Assembly: GCA_032620915.1 (NCBI GenBank)
Contig: CP136052.1
Location: forward strand, 2,534,001 to 2,598,000
Length of the DNA stretch: 64,000 nt
Reading direction: 5' to 3'
Source: Oscillospiraceae bacterium NTUH-002-81
GTDB lineage: Bacteria > Bacillota > Clostridia > Lachnospirales > Lachnospiraceae
Numbering within the stretch: position 1 is the stretch's first letter; each line of letters starts with the position of its first letter. The translations under genes and the position numbers were made by a program. The notes beneath the pieces were generated by a model, which was not told where the DNA came from, searched no databases, and saw only the letters and a program-made list of their open reading frames with translations. Below are positions 27,394 through 35,156 of this stretch, in pieces.

Positions 27394-27903
27394 TTATTTC
27401 AAGTATATGCTCTCCAACAGCGCCGTGCCGGTCTTCGTCTGGAAAACGGTGTCCCGCATATGGAGGATATTTTCTCTGGAATAGCCTGACTCGTCCGCAT
27501 TTACCAGATAATCCGCCTCCAGAAGGATCTGATAATCCAGACCTTCCACGCCCTCGTAGGTGTGATGATGGCCCACCAGATACGCGATCCGGGCAATCTC
27601 CTCTCTCGTCAGCCCTGTATCTGCAAGAAAACTTTCCGTCAGCGCCGGGCCTTCCGCCTCCTGGTATTTCCCGTTGGTGTTGCCGTATTTGTTCCGGCAC
27701 AGCGGGCAGGCAATATCATGGACGATGGCCGCAATCTCCGTGATCTTCTGCAGCTCCTCCGACAGTCCTTCGCCTTTGCCGATGATACGGGCATAGCTGT
27801 GCACCTTCATCAGATGGTTGATGTCCTTGCGATTGCCCGCAGAGTAGTCGATCATTTTCACAAGGATCCGTGATATGGTCATTGTTTCTGTTCTATTTTC
27901 CAT
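27394..27903 (-). CDS. HD-domain phosphohydrolase
   Basis: About 169 residues. The HD-domain metal ligands are seen as LMKVHSYARIIG (His), IAAIVHDIACPLCRNKYG (HD) and YLVGHHHTYEGVEGLDYQILLEADYLVNADES (further His and the last Asp). ATG 27903 follows AAAGGGGGC; the earlier in-frame ATG has no ribosome site and runs through the candidate toxin mRNA hairpin. The family is related to YfbR/YpgQ-like nucleotidases and (p)ppGpp-type hydrolases; the substrate is unknown. Its upstream flank is the type I toxin-antitoxin candidate. Confidence 0.82.
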   Translation of the reverse strand: MENRTETMTISRILVKMIDYSAGNRKDINHLMKVHSYARIIGKGEGLSEELQKITEIAAIVHDIACPLCRNKYGNTNGKYQEAEGPALTESFLADTGLTREEIARIAYLVGHHHTYEGVEGLDYQILLEADYLVNADESGYSRENILHMRDTVFQTKTGTALLESIYLK

Positions 27904-27930
27904 GAAAGATGCCCCCTTTCCTATATGAAA

Positions 27931-27958
27931 GAACTTCAGAGTGCCAGCTCCAAGGTTC
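27931..27958 (-). other. 3' hairpin of the toxin-like mRNA with antitoxin-complementary loop
   Basis: On the minus strand GAAC-C-TT-G-GGAG-type pairing (GAAC/GTTC, TT/AA, GGAG/CTCT with two single bulges) closes a six-base loop CTGGCA. That loop is the exact reverse complement of the loop TGCCAG in the terminator of the nearby small RNA (28250-28255). The following T content is weak, so it may be a binding site more than a terminator. Confidence 0.6.
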
Positions 27959-27991
27959 CGCGGTTCATTGCGGAGAACCACCCGTCAGGCT

Positions 27992-28125
27992 AGTGCTGTC
28001 ATTCATCACCGTCTAACCATTTACATCTGTAGTAGCCAACTACAGATGCCAATACGGAGACAAGAAATGCAATGATATATTCCAAGTGAGACACCTCCTT
28101 CCTGCTGGAAAGAGTCGACAGCACT
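27992..28125 (-). other. Inverted repeat enclosing the toxin-like gene
   Basis: AGTGCTGTC (27992-28000) and GACAGCACT (28117-28125) are perfect 9-bp complements on either side of the coding region and its ribosome site. In the mRNA they would pair the 5' leader with the end of the reading frame, as in several type I toxin mRNAs whose full-length form is poorly translated. Confidence 0.7.
27999..28085 (-). CDS. Small hydrophobic peptide, candidate type I toxin (28 aa)
   Basis: A TTG start at 28085 sits 8 nt after a near-perfect AAGGAGG (28094-28100). The 28-codon frame reads MEYIIAFLVSVLASVVGYY, a single membrane-spanning helix, then a charged RCKWLDGDE tail and TGA. One transmembrane helix with a short charged tail is the form of type I toxins such as Fst, TisB and ZorO. 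The 5' arm GACAGCACT (28117-28125) pairs with AGTGCTGTC at the stop codon (27992-28000), giving a long-range fold that encloses the gene. A divergent small RNA is complementary to its start region. Toxicity is inferred, not shown. Confidence 0.75.
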   Translation of the reverse strand: MEYIIAFLVSVLASVVGYYRCKWLDGDE

Positions 28126-28165
28126 TAAAGGGTAACATATTCCATCTCATATTACAATAAAACAG

Positions 28166-28194
28166 TTGATTTTATATAAAAACCAGCATATAAT
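28166..28194 (+). promoter_or_regulatory. Promoter of the candidate antitoxin RNA
   Basis: TTGATT (28166-28171) and TATAAT (28189-28194) are exactly 17 bp apart. Initiation near 28201 would give a ~68-nt transcript ending at the terminator at 28242-28268. Confidence 0.88.
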
Positions 28195-28200
28195 ACAAAT

Positions 28201-28268
28201 AGCTAAAAAATGCAATGAAATGTCCAAGTGGACGTGAAAAAACCTGAAGTGCCAGCTTCAGGTTTTTT
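28201..28268 (+). ncRNA. Candidate antitoxin small RNA
   Basis: A short transcription unit defined by a consensus promoter and an intrinsic terminator, with no reading frame. Positions 28208-28230 repeat the sequence over the toxin start (28065-28088): AAATGCAATGA and TCCAAGTG are identical around a 4- versus 5-nt spacer. Because it is transcribed in the opposite direction, it would pair with the toxin mRNA across the TTG start. A second 10-nt identity, AGTGCCAGCT (28248-28257 and 27940-27949), puts perfectly complementary six-base loops on the two RNAs. The layout resembles IstR-tisB and OrzO-zorO, and the loop pairing resembles par RNA I/II. Confidence 0.75.
28242..28268 (+). terminator. 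Intrinsic terminator of the antitoxin RNA (also serves the NSS gene on the other strand)
   Basis: ACCTGAAG (28242-28249) pairs with CTTCAGGT (28256-28263) around TGCCAG, followed by six T. A-residues on the left make it bidirectional, so it can also end the symporter transcript whose stop is at 28300. Confidence 0.9.
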
Positions 28269-28299
28269 CATTGTCTGTCTATGATTATCTATTTTTCTG

Positions 28300-29691
28300 T
28301 TACGCCAGAATTCCCGTGGACTGTAAGAACAGAATAAACATGAGCACCGGTGCAATGTAGCGGATCATTACACTATACATGGCTTTCCTTCTGAAATGCT
28401 CGCCGTTGCGCTCCATCTCGCCGATGACATACTGGGGCTTCATGATCCAGCCAATGAGGATAGTGGACAGCAGGGAGATCAGCGGCATCATGACGCTGTT
28501 GCTGATGTAATCCATGATATCCAGAAGTTGACCCACAGAGCCGTTGGGCAGCGCAACTTCCACATAGAACACACTGTAGCCCAGCGAAATGATCGCGGAT
28601 GCTGCCAGATAAATCACCGCCAGTACCAGAACGACTTTCTTCCGGCTGGCATGGAAGATCTCCACGCAGTTGGCCGCAATGGACTCCAGCACGGAGATAC
28701 AGGAGGTCAGTGTGGCAAAAATCGCCGCCACGAAGAACAGAATGCCCACAATCGTTCCGGCTTTTCCCATGGCCGCAAATACCTTGGGCAGGGAAATGAA
28801 CATCAGACTGGGGCCTGCGCTCATGCCGTCGGTGCCGGAAAACACATAAACTGCCGGGATGATCATCACACCAGCCAGCAGCGCCACGCCGGTGTCAAAC
28901 AGTTCGATCTGGTTCACTGCCCGGTTCAGATTCACCTCCGGCTTCACGTAAGAACCATAGGTGATCATGATACCCATGGACACGCTCAGGGAGAAAAACA
29001 GCTGACTCATGGCATCCAGCAAAATCTGCAGAAAGCGTTTGACCGTCAGCCCTTCCACATGGGGCGTGATATAGTACAGGAAGCCCTGCATACCGGTGCG
29101 CACCTGGCCGGAAGCGTCCGTGCCGCGCAGCGTCAGGGAATAAATGGCGATGACCACCACCAGCACCAGCAAAATGGGCATCATAAACCGGGATACCTTC
29201 TCGATACCATCCTCCACGCCGTTGTACACGATCAACGCCGTCACGCCCATAAACAGCAGGGCAAACACCACCGGGGATACCGGAGAGGTGATAAATCCGG
29301 TGAAGTAGTTATCCTGGGCAGCCGCCTGGGCCTGTCCCGTCACATACACCACTGCATATTTCGTGATCCAGCCGCCAATCACCGCATAGTAGGTCATGAT
29401 CAGCACCGGCACCAGGAACGTCAGAATGCCCAGGAATTTCCACCGGGGCCGCATTTCTGTGTACGCGCCGATGGCGCTCTTGTGGGTTTTCCGTCCAATG
29501 GCAATGTCTGACGTCAGCAGCGTAAAGCCGAAGGTCAGCACCAGCACCAGATAAATCAGCAGAAACAGTCCGCCGCCATCCTTTGCCGCCAGATAGGGGA
29601 ACCTCCACAGGTTTCCGACGCCCACCGCACTGCCTGCGGCAGCCAGGACAAATCCGATCTGCCCTGAAAAATGATTTGATTTCTTTTCCAT
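28300..29691 (-). CDS. Neurotransmitter:sodium symporter (NSS/SNF) family transporter
   Basis: A sodium-coupled amino-acid transporter of the LeuT fold, 463 residues, with about eleven to twelve membrane segments. The hallmark TM1 is FVLAAAGSAVGVGNLWRFPYL. LLSDIAIG-like TM2 and the TM6 FFSLSVSMGIMITYGSY are also typical. AGGAGAGAG-rich sequence precedes the ATG at 29691. Substrate unknown; bacterial members take tryptophan, leucine, tyrosine or other amino acids. It stands alone between tRNA-Thr and the candidate toxin-antitoxin locus. Confidence 0.92.
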   Translation of the reverse strand: MEKKSNHFSGQIGFVLAAAGSAVGVGNLWRFPYLAAKDGGGLFLLIYLVLVLTFGFTLLTSDIAIGRKTHKSAIGAYTEMRPRWKFLGILTFLVPVLIMTYYAVIGGWITKYAVVYVTGQAQAAAQDNYFTGFITSPVSPVVFALLFMGVTALIVYNGVEDGIEKVSRFMMPILLVLVVVIAIYSLTLRGTDASGQVRTGMQGFLYYITPHVEGLTVKRFLQILLDAMSQLFFSLSVSMGIMITYGSYVKPEVNLNRAVNQIELFDTGVALLAGVMIIPAVYVFSGTDGMSAGPSLMFISLPKVFAAMGKAGTIVGILFFVAAIFATLTSCISVLESIAANCVEIFHASRKKVVLVLAVIYLAASAIISLGYSVFYVEVALPNGSVGQLLDIMDYISNSVMMPLISLLSTILIGWIMKPQYVIGEMERNGEHFRRKAMYSVMIRYIAPVLMFILFLQSTGILA

Positions 29692-29921
29692 AGTTTCTCT
29701 TCTCTCTCTCTTTTTGTACTTGCCAGTTCAGCATAACACACGGTATCCAAACGGTCAACTTTATCGACTTCTCAAAAACTCAGAAAAAAAGAGCCCCACG
29801 CTTAGCCTGGAGCCCTGGAATGAACTATTTAACTGATCCGTACCAAACCGTACCACTTTTTCCATAAGTAGACGAAAGGCGAAATCCCCCATTCTATAAG
29901 GGATTCCGCCGATCAAAGGCA

Positions 29922-29994
29922 AGCTGCTGACGGGAATCGGACCCGTGACCTCCGCACTACCAATGCGACGCACTACCGACTGTGCTACAGCAGC
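29922..29994 (-). tRNA. tRNA-Thr (GGT)
   Basis: A 73-nt cloverleaf on the minus strand. The acceptor GCTGCTG pairs with CAGCAGC with a T discriminator. The anticodon arm TCGCA-TTGGTAG-TGCGG has anticodon GGT, and the T arm is ACGGGTCCGATTCCCGT. CCA is not encoded. Confidence 0.95.
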
Positions 29995-30010
29995 ATTAAC
30001 ACCGAAAATT

Positions 30011-30039
30011 ATAATACCATAGGGTTCTCTATATGTCAA
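30011..30039 (-). promoter_or_regulatory. tRNA-Thr promoter
   Basis: Minus-strand TTGACA (30034-30039) with TATTAT (30011-30016) 17 bp away, running into TATAAT, 17 bp before the tRNA. Confidence 0.8.
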
Positions 30040-30062
30040 CACTTTTCCAAATTAATTTTGAA

Positions 30063-30671
30063 TTAATTTTCGGTGATTTGTTTGATCTTTTTTTTGATGC
30101 GCTGCAGAGCGTTGTCCGTGGCCTTGGAACTCTTGCCCAGGGTGTCTGCGATCTGAGAATAGTTCATTCCACTTAGGTAATAGCGCAGCACCTCCCGCTC
30201 GAACCGGCTCAGCTTTTTCTCGATGAGGTCTTCCATGTCCTCCAGGTTTTCCCGGGCAATGAACAGTTCCTCGGGATTGCGGTTCCGCACGTCATTGGCC
30301 GCGTAGGAAGCCCGACTGCTGGTCTGTTCCTCATTGTCACTGTCGGAAAGGGAGACGTAGGAATTCAGCGGCTGATGCTTCTGCCGCTGGGATGCCTGCA
30401 CAGCCGTGTACAGCTGGCGGCTGATGCACAGATCCGCAAAGGTATGAAAGGAAGCGCCCCGCTCCGGGTCAAAGTCACGGATAGCCTTGTAAAGGCCGAT
30501 CATGCCCTCCTGGATCAGGTCGTCGTTGTCACCCCCGATCAGGTAGAGGGCGCGAGCCTTCTTCCTGACCAGGTTTTTATGTTTTTCCATCAGATAATCC
30601 CGGATATCCTCGTGTCCTTCCCGCAGGCGACTGATCAGTTCTTCATCTGACAGTAAGTTATACTGCTCCAC
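30063..30671 (-). CDS. sigH: RNA polymerase sigma-H factor (sporulation/transition type)
   Basis: A sigma-70 family factor of 202 residues. Region 2 contains DNDDLIQEGMIGLYKAIRDFDPERGASFHTFADLCISRQL, which recruits core and binds the -10. Region 4 contains LSRFEREVLRYYLSGMNYSQIADTLGKSSKATDNALQRIKKK, the -35-binding helix-turn-helix. The length and the rlmB neighbourhood match Bacillus SigH, which drives early sporulation genes. Bacillus yacP, usually between rlmB and sigH, is absent. It shares the strand and probably the transcript of the Cys T-box cluster. Confidence 0.93.
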   Translation of the reverse strand: MEQYNLLSDEELISRLREGHEDIRDYLMEKHKNLVRKKARALYLIGGDNDDLIQEGMIGLYKAIRDFDPERGASFHTFADLCISRQLYTAVQASQRQKHQPLNSYVSLSDSDNEEQTSSRASYAANDVRNRNPEELFIARENLEDMEDLIEKKLSRFEREVLRYYLSGMNYSQIADTLGKSSKATDNALQRIKKKIKQITEN

Positions 30672-30690
30672 CTGTTTTTCCTCCGATGCC

Positions 30691-31440
30691 TTACTTCTGC
30701 ACGTTCATCCGCTGGCGGACGATCTCAAATGCCATGACACCGGCTGCCACGGAGGCGTTCAGGGAATCAATGTCTCCCTTCATGGGGATGGATGCCGTAA
30801 AATCACATTTCTCCCGGACAAGGCGTCCCACGCCCTCTCCCTCGTTGCCGATGACCAGGCCGATGGGGCCGGTAAGGTTGCACCGATACATCACTTCGCC
30901 GTCCATGGCGGCACAGACGAACCAGAGGCCTTCTTTTTTCAGATCCTCGATGGTGGCCGCCAGATTGGTCACTTTGGCCACCGGCGTGTAGTTCAGTGCA
31001 CCGGCAGAGGTACGGGCCACCGTTGCCGTCAAACCGACCGCTCTGCGCTTGGGAATGATCACCCCGTGGGCACCGGCCAGATTGGCGGTACGGATGATGG
31101 CGCCCAGATTATGGGGATCCTCGATGTTGTCCAGCAGGATGATAAAGGGCGGCTCGCCCTTGTCCTTTGCGATCTGCAAAATGTCCTCCACGTTGGCGTA
31201 CTCATAGGCAGCCGCATAGGCGATGACCCCCTGATGCTTGCCGGTCTCGGACATCTGATCCAGCCGCTCCTTTGCCACGTAGCTGATGATGCAGTCGGTC
31301 TTCTTCGCCTCCCGGACGATGGAACGCACCGGCCCGTCCTGGCAGCCATCCTGGATAAACAGCTTATCAATGGTCTTTTTGCTGCGAAATGCCTCCATCA
31401 CGGCATTCCGGCCTTCGATTGTCAGTTCTTCATATCTCAT
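30691..31440 (-). CDS. rlmB: 23S rRNA (guanosine-2251-2'-O)-methyltransferase RlmB
   Basis: SPOUT methyltransferase of the TrmH group 3, 249 residues. The N-terminal substrate-binding domain (RNAVMEAFRSKKTIDKLFIQ) precedes the SpoU domain. That domain has LDNIEDPHNLGAIIRTANLAGAHGVII (motif 1), LTGPIGLVIGNEGEGVGRLV (motif 2) and IPMKGDIDSLNASVAAGVMAFE (motif 3), forming the SAM knot. TTGAGGAAAAAAT precedes the ATG. Its order with mrnC, cysS and cysE is the conserved Firmicutes cluster. Confidence 0.95.
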   Translation of the reverse strand: MRYEELTIEGRNAVMEAFRSKKTIDKLFIQDGCQDGPVRSIVREAKKTDCIISYVAKERLDQMSETGKHQGVIAYAAAYEYANVEDILQIAKDKGEPPFIILLDNIEDPHNLGAIIRTANLAGAHGVIIPKRRAVGLTATVARTSAGALNYTPVAKVTNLAATIEDLKKEGLWFVCAAMDGEVMYRCNLTGPIGLVIGNEGEGVGRLVREKCDFTASIPMKGDIDSLNASVAAGVMAFEIVRQRMNVQK

Positions 31441-31466
31441 ATTTTTTCCTCAATTTTTATTTTCTG

Positions 31467-31902
31467 TCATTCCGCGATAAATCCCTGGCTGACAAATCCT
31501 GCGTACACCAGGTCGATCAAACGCTTTTGCTCCCCTTTCAGGTACAGATAGCCCATGAGTGCCTCAAACCCCGTCGCCTTCCGGTAATCGGACATGCTGG
31601 CATTTTTGGCCATGGTGGGGGATTTGGCGTTGCGGCCCCGGCGGTAAACAGACAGTTCTTCCTCGGTGAGGCTGTCCTTTAACGCCTCGGCCATGGCTGC
31701 CTGGGCGGCAGCTTTGACCATGGAACTGGCCTTCCGATGCAGCTTGTCCGGCCGGCTGTTGCCCTGATCCACCAGAAATGTCCGCACCACCAGCTCATAG
31801 GCCGCATCCCCGATGTACGCCAGCGTCAGCGGGGAATAGGTCTGGATATCCACCTGGGGCAGGGAAAATTTTTTCTTTCAGATAAATTATGCTCTCGTCC
31901 AT
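31467..31902 (-). pseudogene. mrnC: Mini-ribonuclease III, frameshift near the N-terminus
   Basis: Dimeric RNase III catalytic domain without an RNA-binding domain, matures 23S rRNA. QTYSPLTLAYIGDAAYELVVR carries the catalytic Asp, and KLHRKASSMVKAAAQA and GFEALMGYLYL (second acidic site) follow. The true start is ATG 31902 with GAGGGAG upstream, giving [11 protein letters not shown]. One extra base in the A6T4 run at 31865-31874 breaks the join to FSLPQVDIQTYS. The gene overlaps the cysS stop by about 16 bp. Probably intact in the organism. Confidence 0.88.
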
Positions 31903-33282
31903 ACGACTCCCTCACGGGTATCCTTCAGCACGATGCCCCGGGCCAGCAGCTCATCCCGGATCTCGTCTGCTCTTGCAAAGTTTTTTCTCCTTGCGGGCAG
32001 CCTGCCGCTCGGCAATGAGCTTCTCGATATCCTCATCCAGGATTTCCTCTTTCTTTTCCACAATGATGCCCAGAATATCACAAAGGGTCACCAGTTCTTC
32101 CCGCAGTGCGGCAAAAAAGCGCTGGGAATGAGCGTCTGCCGCATGGATATTGGAAAACTTCACCAGCTCGAAGATGGCGCTGATGGCGTCTGCAGTGTTG
32201 AAATCGTCGTCCATGGCTTCCTCAAATTTCTGCACATAGGTTTTGGCCTCACGAAGAAGCGCCTCCTCTGCCTCTGTCAGCTCGCCCTCCCCATTTCCGG
32301 CCAGACGTTTCAGCAGATCGGCTGCAGTGATGATCCGATCCAGGCCGTTCTTGGATGCCTCCATCAGCTCCGCGCTGAAATTTAACGGGCTGCGGTAGTG
32401 GGCGCTGAGCATGAAGAAACGCAGCACCTGCAGGTCATATTTTTCACTGATCTCCCGGACGGTGAAGAAATTGCCCAGGGATTTGCTCATTTTCTTATTG
32501 TCGATGTTCAGGAATGCATTGTGCATCCAGTAACGGCTGAATTCCTTACCGTTGCACGCCTCAGACTGAGCGATCTCATTTTCATGATGAGGGAAGATCA
32601 GATCCTCGCCGCCGGCATGAATGTCGATCTGGTCGCCCAGATATTTCTTGGACATCTCGGAGCACTCAATGTGCCAGCCGGGACGGCCCTGGCTCCAGGG
32701 GGACTCCCAGTAGGGTTCATTTTCCTTCTTCGGTTTCCACAGGACGAAATCCATCTCATCCTCTTTCTGATCCTCCACGGCGATCCGCTTACCAGCCTCC
32801 AGATCCTCCAGATTTTTCTTGGAAAGCTTGCCGTAGCCCTTGAATTTCTTCGTGCGGAAATAAACGGTGCCCTCTTTTTCATAGGCATAGCCCTTTTCGA
32901 TGAGGGTGCTGATCATGTCGATCATGCCCGGGATTTCCTCGGTGGCCAGCGGGTTTTTCGTGGCCGGTTTGATGTTCATGCCTTCCATATCCTTCTTGCA
33001 CTCCGCAATGTAGCGGGTGGAAATCTCGCTGGCAGACACGCCCTCTTCGTTGGCTTTTTTGATGATCTTGTCATCCACGTCCGTAAAATTGGATACAAAA
33101 TTCACGTCGTAACCCTTGTACTCCATGTAGCGGCGCACGGTGTCGAAAACAATCATCGGACGGGCATTGCCGATATGGATAAAATTGTACACGGTAGGGC
33201 CGCAGACATACATGCGCACCTTGCCGGGCTCCAGCGGCACAAATTCCTCTTTTTTCTGTGACATGGTATTATACAGCTTCAT
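31887..33282 (-). CDS. cysS: Cysteinyl-tRNA synthetase, frameshift in the last 35 residues
   Basis: Class Ia synthetase. [24 protein letters not shown] carries HIGH, and [22 protein letters not shown] follows. [21 protein letters not shown] holds zinc ligands and [14 protein letters not shown] the His pair. [15 protein letters not shown] is the KMSKS loop. The frame as read ends early in [13 protein letters not shown]. With five rather than six A at 31981-31986 it continues [23 protein letters not shown] to a stop at 31887, the normal CysRS end. The start overlaps the cysE stop by 14 bp. Expected to be under the Cys T-box. Confidence 0.94.
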
Positions 33283-33943
33283 GTTCTTTTCTCTCCTCCA
33301 GTTGTTTTTTCAGTTCCTCTATCTCCATTTTCATGACAATATTCTGTTCCCACAGCTCCGCCAGGTCGCGGTACACCGGATCCGGCAGATCCACCTGGTT
33401 CATGCTGCTGCGCGGCGTGTTGTCGTTGGCGCTCTTGACGATCCTCCCCGGCACACCCACGACGGTACAGTTGGGCGGCACCTCCTTGAGTACCACAGAA
33501 CCGGCACCGATCTTGCAGTTATCGCCGATCTTGAAGGAACCCAGGATCTTGGCGCCTGCGCTGACCATCACGTTGTCGCCCAGCGTGGGATGTCGCTTGC
33601 CCTGCTCCTTGCCTGTGCCGCCCAGGGTCACGCCCTGATACAGCGTCACGTTGTCACCGATGATGGTTGTCTCGCCGATGATGACGCCGCTGCCGTGGTC
33701 GATGAACAGGCCCTTACCGATCTGTGCCCCGGGATGGATCTCAATGCCGGTCTTTCTCGCCGCCCGCTGGGACACCCATCTGGCCCAGAAAAAATGCCCG
33801 GCGCAATACAGCTTGTGAGCCACCCGATAGCTTAAAATAACTTTAAAGCTGGGGTACAGAAATACCTCCATATTCGATTTGATGGCCGGGTCACGCTCCC
33901 GGATCACCGCGATTTCTTCTTTTACATACTTGATCAGTCCCAT
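33269..33943 (-). CDS. cysE: Serine O-acetyltransferase
   Basis: First step of cysteine synthesis (serine plus acetyl-CoA), 224 residues. The N-terminal helices (FLYPSFKVILSYRVAHKLY) are followed by left-handed beta-helix hexapeptides. These include GIEIHPGAQIGKGLFIDHGSGVIIGE with the catalytic His, and TLYQGVTLGGTGKEQGKRHPTLGDN, the acetyl-CoA loop. It lacks the long N-terminal domain of E. coli CysE, as usual for Firmicutes. The C-terminal coiled region (VMKMEIEELKKQLEERKE) overlaps cysS. First gene behind the Cys T-box. Confidence 0.95.
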   Translation of the reverse strand: MGLIKYVKEEIAVIRERDPAIKSNMEVFLYPSFKVILSYRVAHKLYCAGHFFWARWVSQRAARKTGIEIHPGAQIGKGLFIDHGSGVIIGETTIIGDNVTLYQGVTLGGTGKEQGKRHPTLGDNVMVSAGAKILGSFKIGDNCKIGAGSVVLKEVPPNCTVVGVPGRIVKSANDNTPRSSMNQVDLPDPVYRDLAELWEQNIVMKMEIEELKKQLEERKEHEAV

Positions 33944-33977
33944 ACCGACGCCTCCAGTAAAACCTTATAATAAGAAA

Positions 33978-34245
33978 AAGAACGCCTCCATCTCCAAAAG
34001 AGACGAAGGCATTCGTGGTTCCACTCTTATTTCGAAGACCTCTCGGGTCTTCCTCTGACGCGTAACGTGCGCGACCCGTCCCCGGCTAACATACGCTCAC
34101 CGGAGCAGCTCCCGGATGCACTTCACCTGCCATCCAAACCGGGAATGCTTTCAGCCAGTGACAATCCCTCTCTGATGCCGGACATGCCGGAAACCCGGCA
34201 CAGGCTACTTTTCCTTTCACAGCCTTTTTCTCTTATATCAAGACT
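33978..34245 (-). promoter_or_regulatory. T-box riboswitch, cysteine-specific (leader of cysE-cysS)
   Basis: On the minus strand stem I ends with GTGAAGTGCATCCGG, with specifier TGC (34118-34120) for Cys. The T-box core AAGAGTGGAACCACGAA follows. The terminator GCCTTCGTCTC/GAGATGGAGGC precedes a CTTTTTC tract. The specifier fits both downstream genes. Confidence 0.95.
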
Positions 34246-34251
34246 TATTCC

Positions 34252-34280
34252 ATCATATGAAAAAACAACCGATTTGTCAA
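34252..34280 (-). promoter_or_regulatory. Promoter of the cysE T-box transcript
   Basis: Minus-strand TTGACA (34275-34280) with TATGAT (34252-34257), 17 bp apart. Confidence 0.8.
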
Positions 34281-34314
34281 GGCTTTCCGGATTGTCCGGA
34301 CGTTTTTCACAATA

Positions 34315-35047
34315 TCAGTGTCCGTGAGGCTTTCGCTCCAGATTTTCTTTTCCCAGACTCCTGTCCTCTTTCAGGAACAGTCCTTCCAGAATCGCCAGCG
34401 GGAGCAGCGTGGCCCAGATGGCCTTTCCGGACCAGAGATCACAGAGCACCGTACCGGCCACCACGCCACCGAAAAAACTGAGCAGCATACACACATGCTT
34501 ACGCCACGCCAGCCGATGGCTTTTATCTTCCCGGTTCATGTGCCGCAGTTCCCTTGCCAGTCCAATGCCTACCTGACGGATATGATTTGTCACAAAGGTT
34601 GTGGCCATGGGTGTCCCCTGCGCCTGCCGGAACGTATTGTACTGCATGGAGGCAATGAAATTGATGGCCACCTGAGAAATCTGTACCGGCGCTGACTCCG
34701 GCAAAAATCCCAGCCCCACAATAAATGCCATCTCAATGGCCAGCAGCATGCTCTCCCAGCGGATCCGCAAGCGATGCTTCACCGGATTCGGACAGAGCTC
34801 CGAGACAAACGCACCCAGCATATAGGCAGAAATCGGGATCAGATAATACCGCGCCTGTTTCCAGTTGGCAGCCCCCACAGCCAGGCCCAACAACACCACA
34901 TTGGCCGTCTGGGCGTTGCAGAATGTGTTGCCCCGCAGCAGGTAAGTAAACGCACCCCCAAAATCCCGACACCGCAATGAGCGTATAGTAAACCCCGTTT
35001 TTCTCACAAAATAAATAGTCTGTGTTGGCAGCCTCTCCCCTTGCCAT
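34315..35047 (-). pseudogene. YoaK-like DUF1275 membrane protein, single frameshift
   Basis: A multi-pass membrane protein with about six segments, of unknown function. The first frame gives YYTLIAVSGFWG; the second gives AFTYLLRGNTFCNAQTANVVLLGLAVG, the DUF1275 signature. GTPMATTFVTNHIRQVGIGL and WKHVCMLLSFFGGVVAGTVL-like helices follow. Four rather than five G at 34955-34959 joins them as SGFWGAFTYLLRG. Three adjacent ATG codons (35047-35053) follow GAGGGG, and the last has the best spacing. Probably whole in the organism. Confidence 0.8.
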
Positions 35048-35156
35048 CATCATTCCCCTCTTCCAAATTTCCAGTTTCTTTAGCTTACACTCTCATCCAC
35101 CATCAGCGTATCCGATGCCGTGGAGCGCGGCAACTTCTTCTTATGCTTGTCTGGCA

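Noticed and set aside
29761..30042. 93-codon minus-strand frame
   Set aside because: It lies across tRNA-Thr and has no ribosome site.
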